Source: Gammaproteobacteria bacterium (GTDB taxonomy: Bacteria > Pseudomonadota > Gammaproteobacteria > Steroidobacterales > Woeseiaceae). Taken from it: DNA of 44,389 nt. The stretch lies in the NCBI GenBank assembly GCA_030429005.1, contig JAUIDP010000020.1, positions 1-44,389 of the forward strand. Direction: 5' to 3'. Position numbers and translations under genes: made by a program. Every line of letters begins with the position of its first letter. Positions within the stretch are counted from its first letter, which is position 1. The notes under the pieces are model-generated. The model made no database searches, was not told the DNA's origin, and saw only the letters and a list, made by a program, of their open reading frames with translations. Shown here one piece after another: positions 34,118 through 43,348 of this stretch.

Positions 34118-37100
34118 ATGTCACCACTCAAGTCCGTATGCGTTCAAATCCTGATTCTTGTCGTTAGTCTTGTCGCCGGCCATTCGGCGTCCGCGCAGAT
34201 CTATAAATACGATGGTATGGGCCGCCTGACGGAGGTGACGTACCCGAGCGGCGCCCGAATTTCCTACGATTACGACCGCAACAGCAACATTACGCGTATT
34301 TTGCACGAGGGGGCGACCGCCTTGCTGCCGCCCGATGGTGTCATTGATACGCCGGTTGATGACATCAGTATCGAAACGGGCGAAAGCGTCGATTTCACGG
34401 CAACCGCCGGCGACCCGGACGGGGCGATTCCACTGACATTCCTGTGGGACTTCGACGGTGGCGCTACGGACTCGACCGAGGAAGACCCGGGTCCGACCAC
34501 ATTCAATACGGCAGGGACCTACACCGTCACGTTCAATGTAACGGATGCGACCGGATTGGCGGACCCGACGCCGGACACGGTCACTGTCACGGTCTCGTCT
34601 GCGCCACCAGCAGGGGGCGGCGGCAACGGTAGATCGCGCGGCGGCGGCAGTGTGCTGTGGATGCCCTTGCTCCTGGCGCTGATCATCGTCCGACGCCTGG
34701 CAGCTTCCTCTGTTTTGTTATGCCTGGTCGCCGGGACCGCGCTGGCCGCAGACTGGGCGCCGATGAGTTCGCCGACCACGCAAAGCCTCAATGCCGTCTG
34801 GGGCACGTCCCCGGACGCCGTCTGGGCGGTAGGGCATTCCGGCACCATCCTGTTCTACGACGGCGATACGTGGTCAACGGTCGACTCCGGTGTTACCGCG
34901 AGTCTGAACGGGGTCTGGGGCAGGAGCGCCGATGATGTCTACGCGGTCGGCGATGACAACACATTCCTGCACTACGATGGCAACAACTGGACGGCACAGG
35001 ACATTGGCGTCGAGGCCAGCGACTTCGTCGACATATGGTCTGCAGGGCCCGGGGAAGACCTGTGGTTGATCGGAACGAACCGCGCCTGGTTTTTTGATGG
35101 CAGTACCTGGACGGGCCGCAGTTTCAACATGGGCCTGGACGGAGTGTCGCTAACACCGGCGGCCAAGCTGACCTCGATCGGCGGTACTGCGAATTTCATC
35201 ATCGTTACCGCAACGCAGGAGGGCAGCAGCACGCGCGGCCGACTATTCGTGAATTTTCGACAGATTGCCTCGTTCGACACCAACGACATTTACGCGTTTT
35301 CCGACAGGGACATGTATGCGGTGGGTGTCGACGCCCGGCGCCTGAACGATGGCGACGCAACGAACCCGAACACCGGCAACTGGCAAATACTCCGGGTGAA
35401 TGCCAACGCCGTCTGGGGATCGTCGCCGGACAATATGTTCGCGGTTGGCCAGTTCTCGACGCAGGGACGAATCTTCCAGTACGACGGCAATGCCTCGAAT
35501 CAATGGACTGTCACCCATACACAAGATTCGGTCAGCCTCGAGGCTGTATACGGATTCGGACCGGCTGACGTTTTCGCGGTGGGTACCGGCGGCACAATCT
35601 TGCGTTACAACGACGGACCGACCCTGCGGACGGCCGACAATTACCGGTTCTCAGGAATGGCAACGGATTCCGTCAACGCTTTCACAGGTGAGTTGATTCA
35701 TGCCGAGGTTGACTTGTCCGTTGGTCACCTGATGCCGGTTACTTTCGAGCGCTACTACGCGTCCGGCCTGCAGTCGGATACGCGTGTAGGCGGTGCGTTG
35801 GGCCGCAACTGGACACACAGTTTCGAATGGCGCCTGATTACCCGGATGCAGAACAATGTGCGAACGGCCACTGTCATCAGCCCGCGCGGCCGCGTTGTCG
35901 ACTTCCTGGATGTGGGCGGGAGCTGGCAACAGGAGTCGTTGCTGGAGCGGCCCTATACGCTGCTCGAAGAAAATGGTCACTTTACGTTTGCCGACCCTGA
36001 CACCGAGCTGATCTACCGATTCATCAGCAACCAGCTGGCGACGATCGAGGACCGCAATGGCAATCGCCTCTACCTGTCCTATATCCAGGGTTCGCTCGTG
36101 TCAGTCGACGACCGCAAGGGCAACGAGATCGTTCTCGAATACAGCAACACGAACGAGCTGGGTCGAATTTACACAGTCGGCAGCCAGTCAGCCGAGCTCG
36201 AGGTTCAATACACCTATGCCGATGGCAACCTTACGCGCGTTCAGGACCCGATGGGGCGCGTCACGACGCTGTCGTATGTGGCAGGTCGAGAGACGGAGGC
36301 GCTGCTCGAGTCGCTGTCCCTGCCGTCGCTCAGCAATCGCGTCTGGGCGTGGAACGACGAGCGTCGCGTCGTAACAGAAACCGTCGTCGGCGGTGGTGAC
36401 ATCGAAATCGAGTATGCGAATACGGCAACCGAAGTGACCACTCCGGATGATGTTACCCGCAGCTACGATCACGATGACGATGGCACATTGCGTCGTTTCG
36501 ATGATGGAGCAGGCGGCATAACCTCTTACGAGTATGACAGTGACGGTCGCCGCACCCGCATGACCGACAGGCTCGGCCGGGAATTCCGGTGGACCTACGC
36601 GGGCGGAAGTTTCAAGGTTGGAACCGCGACGCGCCCGGATGACGCCGAGTTTGTCTACCACTACGAGCCGAACAGTTCGTCGGCCGGCGTGACCTTTTAC
36701 GACCTCACTCGAGTCGAAAAACCCGATGCTACGGTCGTCGCGGCCACATTCGATGAGTTCGGCAACCGGCTGACCTGGTCCGACGAAGCCGAGAACAGCT
36801 GGAGCTGGACTTACAACACCGAGGGACAGGTCAAGACGGCAACGAACCCCGAGGGCGGAACGACGACGTTTGAATACTGGTCGCATGGTGCGCTTCAGGA
36901 TGTTACCGACCATTTCAACAACAGGACACGACTGCTCTACGACGGCTACCGGCGCCTGACGACGATCGAATTTCCAGACGGCAGTCGTCGCCTCTTCGAG
37001 CTCAACGACCGCGGTGATATTTCGCAGGTCACGTCGGTCCTCGGTGAGGTCTACGAGTACAGCTACGACGAAAACGGCCTGCTCAGCCAGCTGATGTCGT

Positions 37101-39658
37101 CGTCCGGTGCGTATCGCCGGGTGGAGCGGGATGGGCAGGGCAAAATCACCCGGTTCATTCGCCCCGGCGAAAACGGCGAGGCATACACCGATGCGACCTA
37201 CGATGCGATGGCCCGGCTGGCCACGGTGACCCGGCCTGGCGAACCTGCCATGCAGCTCGACTACAACGCGATCGGGCAGCTGGAGAACGTCGTTGACCAG
37301 TCATCGCAGACGTGGACGATCAACCGCGATGCAGAAAACACGCTGAAGAGCATCGATCCGCCCGGCGAAGACATCCTGGTATTCGACAACAGCTCCAACG
37401 CCCAATTGATCAACACGCGGGCGACTGCCGGCAATGAGCAGGTAGCAGTCGAACTCGACAGCATGAACCGCGTCGTCGCCACGTCGAATGCGCTTGAGCA
37501 ACGGACGGTTATCGAGCGGGACAAACGCGGCCTGGTAACCGGCGTCGCGCGTCCGGAGCCTGAGCCGGGTGTCGCTGTCAGAACCGCTTTCGAGCACGAT
37601 GCGCTCGGCAACACGACCAAAATAACGGATCCCGAAGGCGGGGAATGGGAGAATCGACGGGACGCGATGGGTCGTATATCGGAGATCGTGGACCCGCTCG
37701 ACAAGGTGACAAAAATTCGCTACGGCGTCGGTAATCGCCCGAACCAGATCGAGTTTCCGGACGGTGCCGGCAACGTGACCCTGGACACGAACGCGGCAGG
37801 GCAGTTGACCCGCGAGAACTACTCTGATGGGACATCGATCGAACTGGATCGTGACACGCAGGGTCGGCCGGTCAGCGGTACCAACCTGGTTATCGGTCAC
37901 AATACGCGCGGCAACCTGGACGACAGCAACGGCGTCCGCATCAGTTACGACGACCTCGACCGGATCCGCCGGATAACGATGGCTGACGGCCGGTACATCG
38001 ACTACTTCTACGAGCGCGGCTACCTGGTCCGAATTGTCGACTGGCTGGGTGGTGAAACCTTGATCGAGCGCAATGCGCGCGGCCAGGCGACATCCTTTGC
38101 CTTGCCCAACGGCCTTACAAACGGCTACGGGTACGATCGTGCCGGCCGGGTGATTATTATCGACTTCGGCGCCAACGGGTATATCTCGCTGGCGCGCCGC
38201 TGGGACGGCAATGTTGAGCAGGCAACTCGAGACCTGCCCGGACCGCAGACCGTCGAGAACCTGGAACGCAACTTCGATTTCGACACGGCGTCCCGGATCG
38301 AGGCTTTCCAATACGATGTTCTCGGCAACCTGTTGCAGGATGACGAAACGCGCTACGAGTTCAACCTGGCATCGCAGCTAACCGCGGTCGACGGGAACAC
38401 AGGCCGCGTCGAACTCGAATGGGATGCCTTTGGCAGGCCAACCGCCGAGATCAGGCCGGGCAGCCGAAAAGAGCTGGTCTGGAACTACGCGTTGAGCGAT
38501 GAGCGCATCGCGGTTGAACGCGAGAACGGCGTCGATTCCTGGTACTACGTCTACACGACCTCGGGTCGGCTATTGTACCGGATCAGCGCCGATGGCGTTC
38601 GCCAGCACTATCACTTCGATGAAGACGGCAACACGGTGTTCATCACGAACGACGCGGGCCAGATCATCCAGACATACTTCTACAGCCCGCTGGGTGAGGT
38701 GCTGGATTCGAGCGGCAACGTCGACAACGCCTGGAAAAAACATGCTCAACAGGGCGCAAAAGACCTCACCGGCGATGACATCATCTACCAAAAAGGTGAT
38801 ACCGGAATTCCGAAAATCGGGGTGTCCACAAAGAACAAGAAGCCAACCGATGGTTCCGACGGACCGGCTGACAACAAGAATGTCGTGAACGAGGCAAGCC
38901 AGGATGAATCGCCGCAGAATGACAGTACGAGCTCGTTGTCCTCACTGGAGAAGGACCTCCTGTTGAACGGGCAAGGCGTACTTTTTAGCACTGGCGAATT
39001 GGTCGTCAGGTACCTGCGGCGGAACCCCGACGTGGCCCAGAACTGGTTCGGCAGCATGGGTGGTGGTATCCGCAACTGGGGCGCGGCAGGCTCCGCCTTG
39101 TTCAAGAGCCTGGGCGGGTTGACGGCAGGCCTGTCGGGTTATACCGCGTATCGCAAAGCGCAGCAGAATGCCGACGGTCTTTATCTGACCGATGAGGGTC
39201 GCGTGGTCGGGTCAGTTTCCGTCGGGCTGGTCAATGGCCTCTATGGCGCTCACCCGGTAAGCGGCGGGTTTGTCTTCGGACTCAATGTTTTGGACTACGC
39301 GGCGCAGCGCCTTTTCGGGGTCGATCTCGGGGCGACCAACCTCGGCGTGAATCGTGTTGGCGAGGTGCCGGGCGCGTTGACCGATGTCGTCGTCATGTGG
39401 ATGGACGAGAGGCCAGGCTCGGCGGGTTTCGCGCTGGATCATCACGGGCGGCATGTGCTTAAGAAAGAGGGTTTCCTGCCGAAAGTTGTAGGCTTTGTCG
39501 GCGGCGAAATGCTTGGTTCGCAATTGGGGGAGCTGTGGAATTTTCTATCGGGCGAACGATTACGGGAGGCCGGGTTAGTTATGAAAGCCACGTCTGTCAG
39601 GGTAGAGCGGGCGCTGGAAAGCTGGTTCGTGCCGGCGCCTGGCCCGGCGGGATACTGA
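34118..39658 (+). CDS. Giant RHS/YD-repeat protein with PKD and propeller modules
   Basis: 1846 residues; GAGG is 8 bp before the ATG. Order: signal peptide (1-26); two YD-like repeats (28-62); a PKD domain (75-160, with FLWDFDGG and TFNTAGTYTVTFNVTD); a Gly/Ser linker and hydrophobic stretch ending in Arg-Arg (166-193), like a GlyGly-CTERM sorting tail; a second signal-peptide-like segment (194-211, ending GTALAA); about six WG-S-DVxAVG propeller-type repeats (222-505); an RHS N-terminal DUF6531-like region (about 515-580); about 25 YD repeats to about 1535; and an unrecognised 305-residue C-terminus. The RHS core stops at FYSPLGEVLDSSG, without the usual GLYYxRARYYDP and cleavage motif. It is probably secreted or surface-exposed; toxin, adhesin or wall role is open. 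A small gap separates it from the sigma/kinase genes. Confidence 0.85.
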   Translation: MSPLKSVCVQILILVVSLVAGHSASAQIYKYDGMGRLTEVTYPSGARISYDYDRNSNITRILHEGATALLPPDGVIDTPVDDISIETGESVDFTATAGDPDGAIPLTFLWDFDGGATDSTEEDPGPTTFNTAGTYTVTFNVTDATGLADPTPDTVTVTVSSAPPAGGGGNGRSRGGGSVLWMPLLLALIIVRRLAASSVLLCLVAGTALAADWAPMSSPTTQSLNAVWGTSPDAVWAVGHSGTILFYDGDTWSTVDSGVTASLNGVWGRSADDVYAVGDDNTFLHYDGNNWTAQDIGVEASDFVDIWSAGPGEDLWLIGTNRAWFFDGSTWTGRSFNMGLDGVSLTPAAKLTSIGGTANFIIVTATQEGSSTRGRLFVNFRQIASFDTNDIYAFSDRDMYAVGVDARRLNDGDATNPNTGNWQILRVNANAVWGSSPDNMFAVGQFSTQGRIFQYDGNASNQWTVTHTQDSVSLEAVYGFGPADVFAVGTGGTILRYNDGPTLRTADNYRFSGMATDSVNAFTGELIHAEVDLSVGHLMPVTFERYYASGLQSDTRVGGALGRNWTHSFEWRLITRMQNNVRTATVISPRGRVVDFLDVGGSWQQESLLERPYTLLEENGHFTFADPDTELIYRFISNQLATIEDRNGNRLYLSYIQGSLVSVDDRKGNEIVLEYSNTNELGRIYTVGSQSAELEVQYTYADGNLTRVQDPMGRVTTLSYVAGRETEALLESLSLPSLSNRVWAWNDERRVVTETVVGGGDIEIEYANTATEVTTPDDVTRSYDHDDDGTLRRFDDGAGGITSYEYDSDGRRTRMTDRLGREFRWTYAGGSFKVGTATRPDDAEFVYHYEPNSSSAGVTFYDLTRVEKPDATVVAATFDEFGNRLTWSDEAENSWSWTYNTEGQVKTATNPEGGTTTFEYWSHGALQDVTDHFNNRTRLLYDGYRRLTTIEFPDGSRRLFELNDRGDISQVTSVLGEVYEYSYDENGLLSQLMSSSGAYRRVERDGQGKITRFIRPGENGEAYTDATYDAMARLATVTRPGEPAMQLDYNAIGQLENVVDQSSQTWTINRDAENTLKSIDPPGEDILVFDNSSNAQLINTRATAGNEQVAVELDSMNRVVATSNALEQRTVIERDKRGLVTGVARPEPEPGVAVRTAFEHDALGNTTKITDPEGGEWENRRDAMGRISEIVDPLDKVTKIRYGVGNRPNQIEFPDGAGNVTLDTNAAGQLTRENYSDGTSIELDRDTQGRPVSGTNLVIGHNTRGNLDDSNGVRISYDDLDRIRRITMADGRYIDYFYERGYLVRIVDWLGGETLIERNARGQATSFALPNGLTNGYGYDRAGRVIIIDFGANGYISLARRWDGNVEQATRDLPGPQTVENLERNFDFDTASRIEAFQYDVLGNLLQDDETRYEFNLASQLTAVDGNTGRVELEWDAFGRPTAEIRPGSRKELVWNYALSDERIAVERENGVDSWYYVYTTSGRLLYRISADGVRQHYHFDEDGNTVFITNDAGQIIQTYFYSPLGEVLDSSGNVDNAWKKHAQQGAKDLTGDDIIYQKGDTGIPKIGVSTKNKKPTDGSDGPADNKNVVNEASQDESPQNDSTSSLSSLEKDLLLNGQGVLFSTGELVVRYLRRNPDVAQNWFGSMGGGIRNWGAAGSALFKSLGGLTAGLSGYTAYRKAQQNADGLYLTDEGRVVGSVSVGLVNGLYGAHPVSGGFVFGLNVLDYAAQRLFGVDLGATNLGVNRVGEVPGALTDVVVMWMDERPGSAGFALDHHGRHVLKKEGFLPKVVGFVGGEMLGSQLGELWNFLSGERLREAGLVMKATSVRVERALESWFVPAPGPAGY

Positions 39659-39699
39659 TGCAGTTCCGAATTGCCCAGCGCTTCGATGCATCTGGTGGG

Positions 39700-39705
39700 T
39701 ATAAT
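39700..39705 (+). promoter_or_regulatory. TATAAT -10 box before the ECF43-like sigma gene
   Basis: A perfect TATAAT lies 23 bp before the ATG, in the 70-bp gap after the RHS gene. The best -35 (TTGCCC at 39671) is too far away (23-bp spacer), so the promoter may need an activator. AGGGAG lies 7 bp before the ATG. Confidence 0.4.
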
Positions 39706-39728
39706 TTTGGCGGGCCAGGGAGTGCGGC

Positions 39729-40304
39729 ATGCCGGACAAACGCAGACAGGAAATCACACGGATCCTCAACGAGTCAGGAGACGATGCAGTCGATGAACTG
39801 TTGCCGCTCGTCTATGCGGAGCTACGCACAATTGCGCGGCGGAAGATGCAGTCCGAGAAGCCGGGGCAGACGTTGCAGGCGACTGCGCTGGTGCACGAGG
39901 CCTTTCTCAGGTTGCTTGGCGATTCCGCAGACTTCGAGAACCGCCGGCATTTTTTTGCAGCCGCTGCCGAAGCGATGCGCCGCATTCTCATCGAGCAGGC
40001 ACGCCGCAAGGCGCGCCTGCGCCACGGCGGCGAGCAGCGGCGCACGGCGACGCCACTCGAGCAACTTGGCAACGAGGACAATCACGGTGCGGACGTGCTT
40101 GATCTTGACGCCGCGCTTTCCAGGCTCGAGCAGATTGACGAGGCGATGTCCGACGTCGTGAAATTGCGTTACTTCGCCGGGCTCACGGTTGACGAGACAG
40201 CGGCTGCGCTGGATATCTCGGCGCGGTCCGTCAACCGGCAGTGGACCGCGGCGCGCGCCTGGCTCTCGAGCGAGCTCGGGCAGCACAGGGACGACAATGG
40301 CTGA
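39729..40304 (+). CDS. ECF sigma factor, PF07638/ECF43-like
   Basis: 191 residues. QTLQATALVHEAFLRLLG corresponds to region 2.2, where ordinary ECF factors have the acidic DAED-type patch; here it reads QATA, with Thr48 and Thr52 available. FENRRHFFAAAAEAMRRILIEQARRKA and LRYFAGLTVDETAAALDISARSVNRQWTAARAWL are hallmarks of the Sigma70_ECF/TIGR02999 group. In Vibrio ECF43 (EcfP), phosphorylation of a threonine in this region by the linked kinase PknT restores the missing charge and activates the factor. The next gene here is such a kinase, overlapping by 8 bp, so the same mechanism is likely. Confidence 0.92.
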   Translation: MPDKRRQEITRILNESGDDAVDELLPLVYAELRTIARRKMQSEKPGQTLQATALVHEAFLRLLGDSADFENRRHFFAAAAEAMRRILIEQARRKARLRHGGEQRRTATPLEQLGNEDNHGADVLDLDAALSRLEQIDEAMSDVVKLRYFAGLTVDETAAALDISARSVNRQWTAARAWLSSELGQHRDDNG

Positions 40305-43194
40305 CGAACGCTGGCAAAAACAATGGGAGATTTTCCACGCGGCTGCCGATCGGCCGGCCGCTGAACGTCAGGCATTCGTCGCGTCACAGTGTGCCGGTGA
40401 CGATGAACTCGAGGCCGCAGTGCTCAAGTTGCTCGCCGGGCACGAAGAGGCTGACCCGATCCTGAACGAACCGCTGCTGTCGGTACTCGACGTGTCCGAC
40501 GACCTCGACCCGGAAAGCCTGGTCGGCCAGTCGATTGACGGCTACGTCATTCGTTCTGTCATGGGCGAGGGTGGCATGGGCATCGTCTATGAAGCCTGGC
40601 AGGCGGAACCGGTTGAACGCCGTGTCGCTCTCAAAGTCATCAAGTTCGGCATGAACACGCGCGAGGTCGTCAGCCGTTTCCGGCAGGAGCAACAGGCCCT
40701 TGCCATGATGAGTCACCCGAACATCGCCCGGGTCTACGACGCCGGCGCGACAACCGAGGGCCGCCCCTACTTCGCCATGGAGTTCGTCGACGGCGTGCCG
40801 ATCACCGAATACTGTGACGAGCACCGGCTCGATATGCGTTCGAGGCTGCAACTCTGTATCGAGGTACTCGAGGGAATTCAGCATGCGCATCAAAAGGGGC
40901 AAATCCATCGCGATATCAAGCCGACGAACGTACTCATTGAGCATACGGAGTCCGGTCGACCTGCGGTAAAGATCATCGATTTCGGCATCGCCAGGGCGAC
41001 GGACCAGCGCGCCTCGGAGAAGACAATGTTCACCGTGGTCGGCCGCCTGGTCGGTACACCGGCGTACATGAGTCCGGAACAGGCGGCGCCGGGCGTTTCG
41101 GGAATCGATACGCGCACAGACGTCTACTCGACATCCGTCCTGCTCTACGAACTGCTCACCGGTACCGTGCCGTTCGAGAACGAGACACTGATGAGTGCCG
41201 GTTACGCTGAGATCCAGCGCATCATTCGAGAACAGGATCCACAACCGCCAAGCCGCAGGCTAACGACAATTGATGGCGAAACGCTGGCGCTGTCGGCGAC
41301 TGCGCGCCGCAGCACGGGTCGTGCACTGCGGCGCGAGATTGAGGGCGATCTCGACTGGATCGTCATGAAAGGCCTCGACAAGGACCCGGCGCGGCGCTAC
41401 GGGTCGGCGAGCGAATTCGCTGCAGATATCGGTCGCTTCCTCGACGGCATGCCGGTGCTGGCCCGGCCGCCTGGCGCCGCCTACCGGGCCAGAAAATTCA
41501 TCGGCCGGCACCGCTGGGGCGTTGCGGTGACGTCAACGGCAGTCGCGGCCGTGATCGCGTTCTCGGTGTTCTCGCTCTGGCAGGCGCGGCAGCTGGAGGT
41601 CGCGCTGGGTGAGGCGCGGATTGAACAGGCGAAAGCTGAGCGCGTCACCCGGTTCCTGCTGGAAATGCTGGCGGAGTCAGAGCCAAACAATGCGCAGGGC
41701 GACGATGTCACGGTACTGGAGGCCCTCGAGCGTGGCGCGGAGCGACTGAAAACGGAACTTGATGAAGAGCCTGCGACGCGGGCGGCGATCCTCATTCAGA
41801 TGGCCGAGATCTATCGCGAACTCGGCGACTACGACAATGCCGAAGAGCTCCTGAATCGTGCAAGCGAAGCGCTGCAAGCCAGTCCGGTCGAAGACCCGTC
41901 GACTGTTGTCGAGTACGAGCAGGTGGCCGCAAATACGTTTCACGACAAGGGCGACTACGAAACGGCTGGCTTGCACTACGAGAACGCGATCGCATTGCAG
42001 CAGTCGCTGGATTCCGGGCACGAGAATCTCGTTCGTGCAATGAAAGATTACGGATCACTGTTCATCGACTCCGGCGACTATCCGCGGGCAACCATCGAAT
42101 TGCGAGCGGCCGTGGACGTTGCCCGCGTGAAGCTCCCGGTGGACCACGTGTTGCTCGGCACCAGCCTGGGCGTACTGGCGCATGCGCATTACCAGCAGGG
42201 CGACAACGCGTCGGCCCGACCGTTATTCGAAGAGTCCATCGCAATTCTGCGTAAACTGTTGCCCGACGCGACGATGGAACTCGCCGTCGTGCTCTCGGGT
42301 TACGGCATTTTTCAGCGGGAATCGGGCGAGCTGGACGCGGCAATTGCCAGCCAGGAAGAAGTGGTCGCGCTGTACCGGAATATTCTGGGAGACGAGCATC
42401 CGTATCTCGCGACCGCACTGATCAATCTTGGCAGTGCTTACGCGCGTGGCGGCAGGCTGGACGAGGCGATCAGCACCGCACGCGAGTCAGTCGCGCTGCA
42501 CGAATCGATATTCGAAGGTCCTCATCCGAACAAGGCCACAGCCTACTACGAGTTGTCGGCAGCGCTATCCGTTGCCGGGCAGTACGCAGAAGCCGAGGCG
42601 GGATTCAGGAATGTGCTGGAAGTCGACATTGCGAACCTGGGTGAGGACCATCCGTTCATATTCTCGGATCTCGAGCAAATCGCGGTTGCCCTCAAGAATC
42701 AGGACAAGTTTGTAGAGGCTGAAGTTTTCCAGCGGCGCTCGCTGGATGGCCGCATCCGTATTCTCGGTCCCGAACACCCGGAAACGGCGGGTGCGTGGCT
42801 GAACCTGAGCGGCATTCTCGCCAGGCTGGATCGCAACGATGAGGCGGTTGCTGCAGCGCAGCGTGCCGTTGATATTATGAACGGCGAAGAGGAAAGCAAT
42901 CTTCGCCTCATCGCGGCGAAGACGCAGCTGGCGTCAGCACTGTACACGGTTGACCAGTTTCGCGCGTCGGAGGAAATTTACACTGAGGTCCTGGCGGTGC
43001 AGCGGCGTGCATTGCCGGAGAACCATCCGAATCTCGCGACCACGCTGCACGGCATCGGCGTAGCTCGACTCGCGATGCAGCGACCGGCTGTCGATGTACT
43101 CGAAGAAGCATTGGCTATTCGCCAGAGTAGCCTCGGCGAGGGGCATCCACATACGCTGCTGACCCAGGACGTGCTGGAAGGAGCCCGGCGATAG
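40297..43194 (+). CDS. Transmembrane Ser/Thr protein kinase with TPR repeats
   Basis: 965 residues; the ATG at 40297 lies inside the sigma gene's last codons. Kinase motifs are complete: GEGGMG (90-95), Lys113 (VALKVIKFG), HRDIKPTN (His204, Asp206), DFG (Asp228), GTPAYMSPEQA in the activation loop, and DVYSTSVLLYELLTG. About 80 residues precede the kinase. One membrane helix spans about 408-428; the rest (about 445-960), presumably periplasmic, is built of TPR_10/12-type repeats such as GDYDNAEELLNRASEAL and GRLDEAISTARESVALHESI. It would sense a signal through the TPRs and phosphorylate the adjacent sigma factor. Confidence 0.94.
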   Translation: MADERWQKQWEIFHAAADRPAAERQAFVASQCAGDDELEAAVLKLLAGHEEADPILNEPLLSVLDVSDDLDPESLVGQSIDGYVIRSVMGEGGMGIVYEAWQAEPVERRVALKVIKFGMNTREVVSRFRQEQQALAMMSHPNIARVYDAGATTEGRPYFAMEFVDGVPITEYCDEHRLDMRSRLQLCIEVLEGIQHAHQKGQIHRDIKPTNVLIEHTESGRPAVKIIDFGIARATDQRASEKTMFTVVGRLVGTPAYMSPEQAAPGVSGIDTRTDVYSTSVLLYELLTGTVPFENETLMSAGYAEIQRIIREQDPQPPSRRLTTIDGETLALSATARRSTGRALRREIEGDLDWIVMKGLDKDPARRYGSASEFAADIGRFLDGMPVLARPPGAAYRARKFIGRHRWGVAVTSTAVAAVIAFSVFSLWQARQLEVALGEARIEQAKAERVTRFLLEMLAESEPNNAQGDDVTVLEALERGAERLKTELDEEPATRAAILIQMAEIYRELGDYDNAEELLNRASEALQASPVEDPSTVVEYEQVAANTFHDKGDYETAGLHYENAIALQQSLDSGHENLVRAMKDYGSLFIDSGDYPRATIELRAAVDVARVKLPVDHVLLGTSLGVLAHAHYQQGDNASARPLFEESIAILRKLLPDATMELAVVLSGYGIFQRESGELDAAIASQEEVVALYRNILGDEHPYLATALINLGSAYARGGRLDEAISTARESVALHESIFEGPHPNKATAYYELSAALSVAGQYAEAEAGFRNVLEVDIANLGEDHPFIFSDLEQIAVALKNQDKFVEAEVFQRRSLDGRIRILGPEHPETAGAWLNLSGILARLDRNDEAVAAAQRAVDIMNGEEESNLRLIAAKTQLASALYTVDQFRASEEIYTEVLAVQRRALPENHPNLATTLHGIGVARLAMQRPAVDVLEEALAIRQSSLGEGHPHTLLTQDVLEGARR

Positions 43195-43345
43195 TCAGGG
43201 GCTCCGCAGCACGTCCATGTCTCCATCATCGTCGAAATCCGGAACCTCAAAAAATGCGTTGCCGCCAGGTATTGCGGCCCATCGCCCGAAATCTTGACCT
43301 GCCAGCGGCCCACAGGCATAAGTACCGGCGGCTACTGGAACCCCT
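43195..43345 (-). pseudogene. C-terminal remnant of an FG-GAP/VCBS-like protein
   Basis: On the minus strand about 50 codons read GVPVAAGTYACGPLAGQDFG..., then FFEVPDFDDDGDMDVLRSP and a stop at 43195. DFDDDGDMDVL is the calcium-binding FG-GAP/VCBS repeat motif. The stop directly abuts the kinase stop (convergent). Upstream, the open frame merely runs antisense to the amidohydrolase and loses family character, so only the tail of an older gene seems to survive. A chance match is possible. Confidence 0.35.
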
Positions 43346-43348
43346 GAA

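Noticed and set aside
38742..39728. Classical RHS toxin-immunity pair
   Set aside because: No RHS-core cleavage motif and no small ORF between the RHS stop and the sigma gene that could be an immunity protein.
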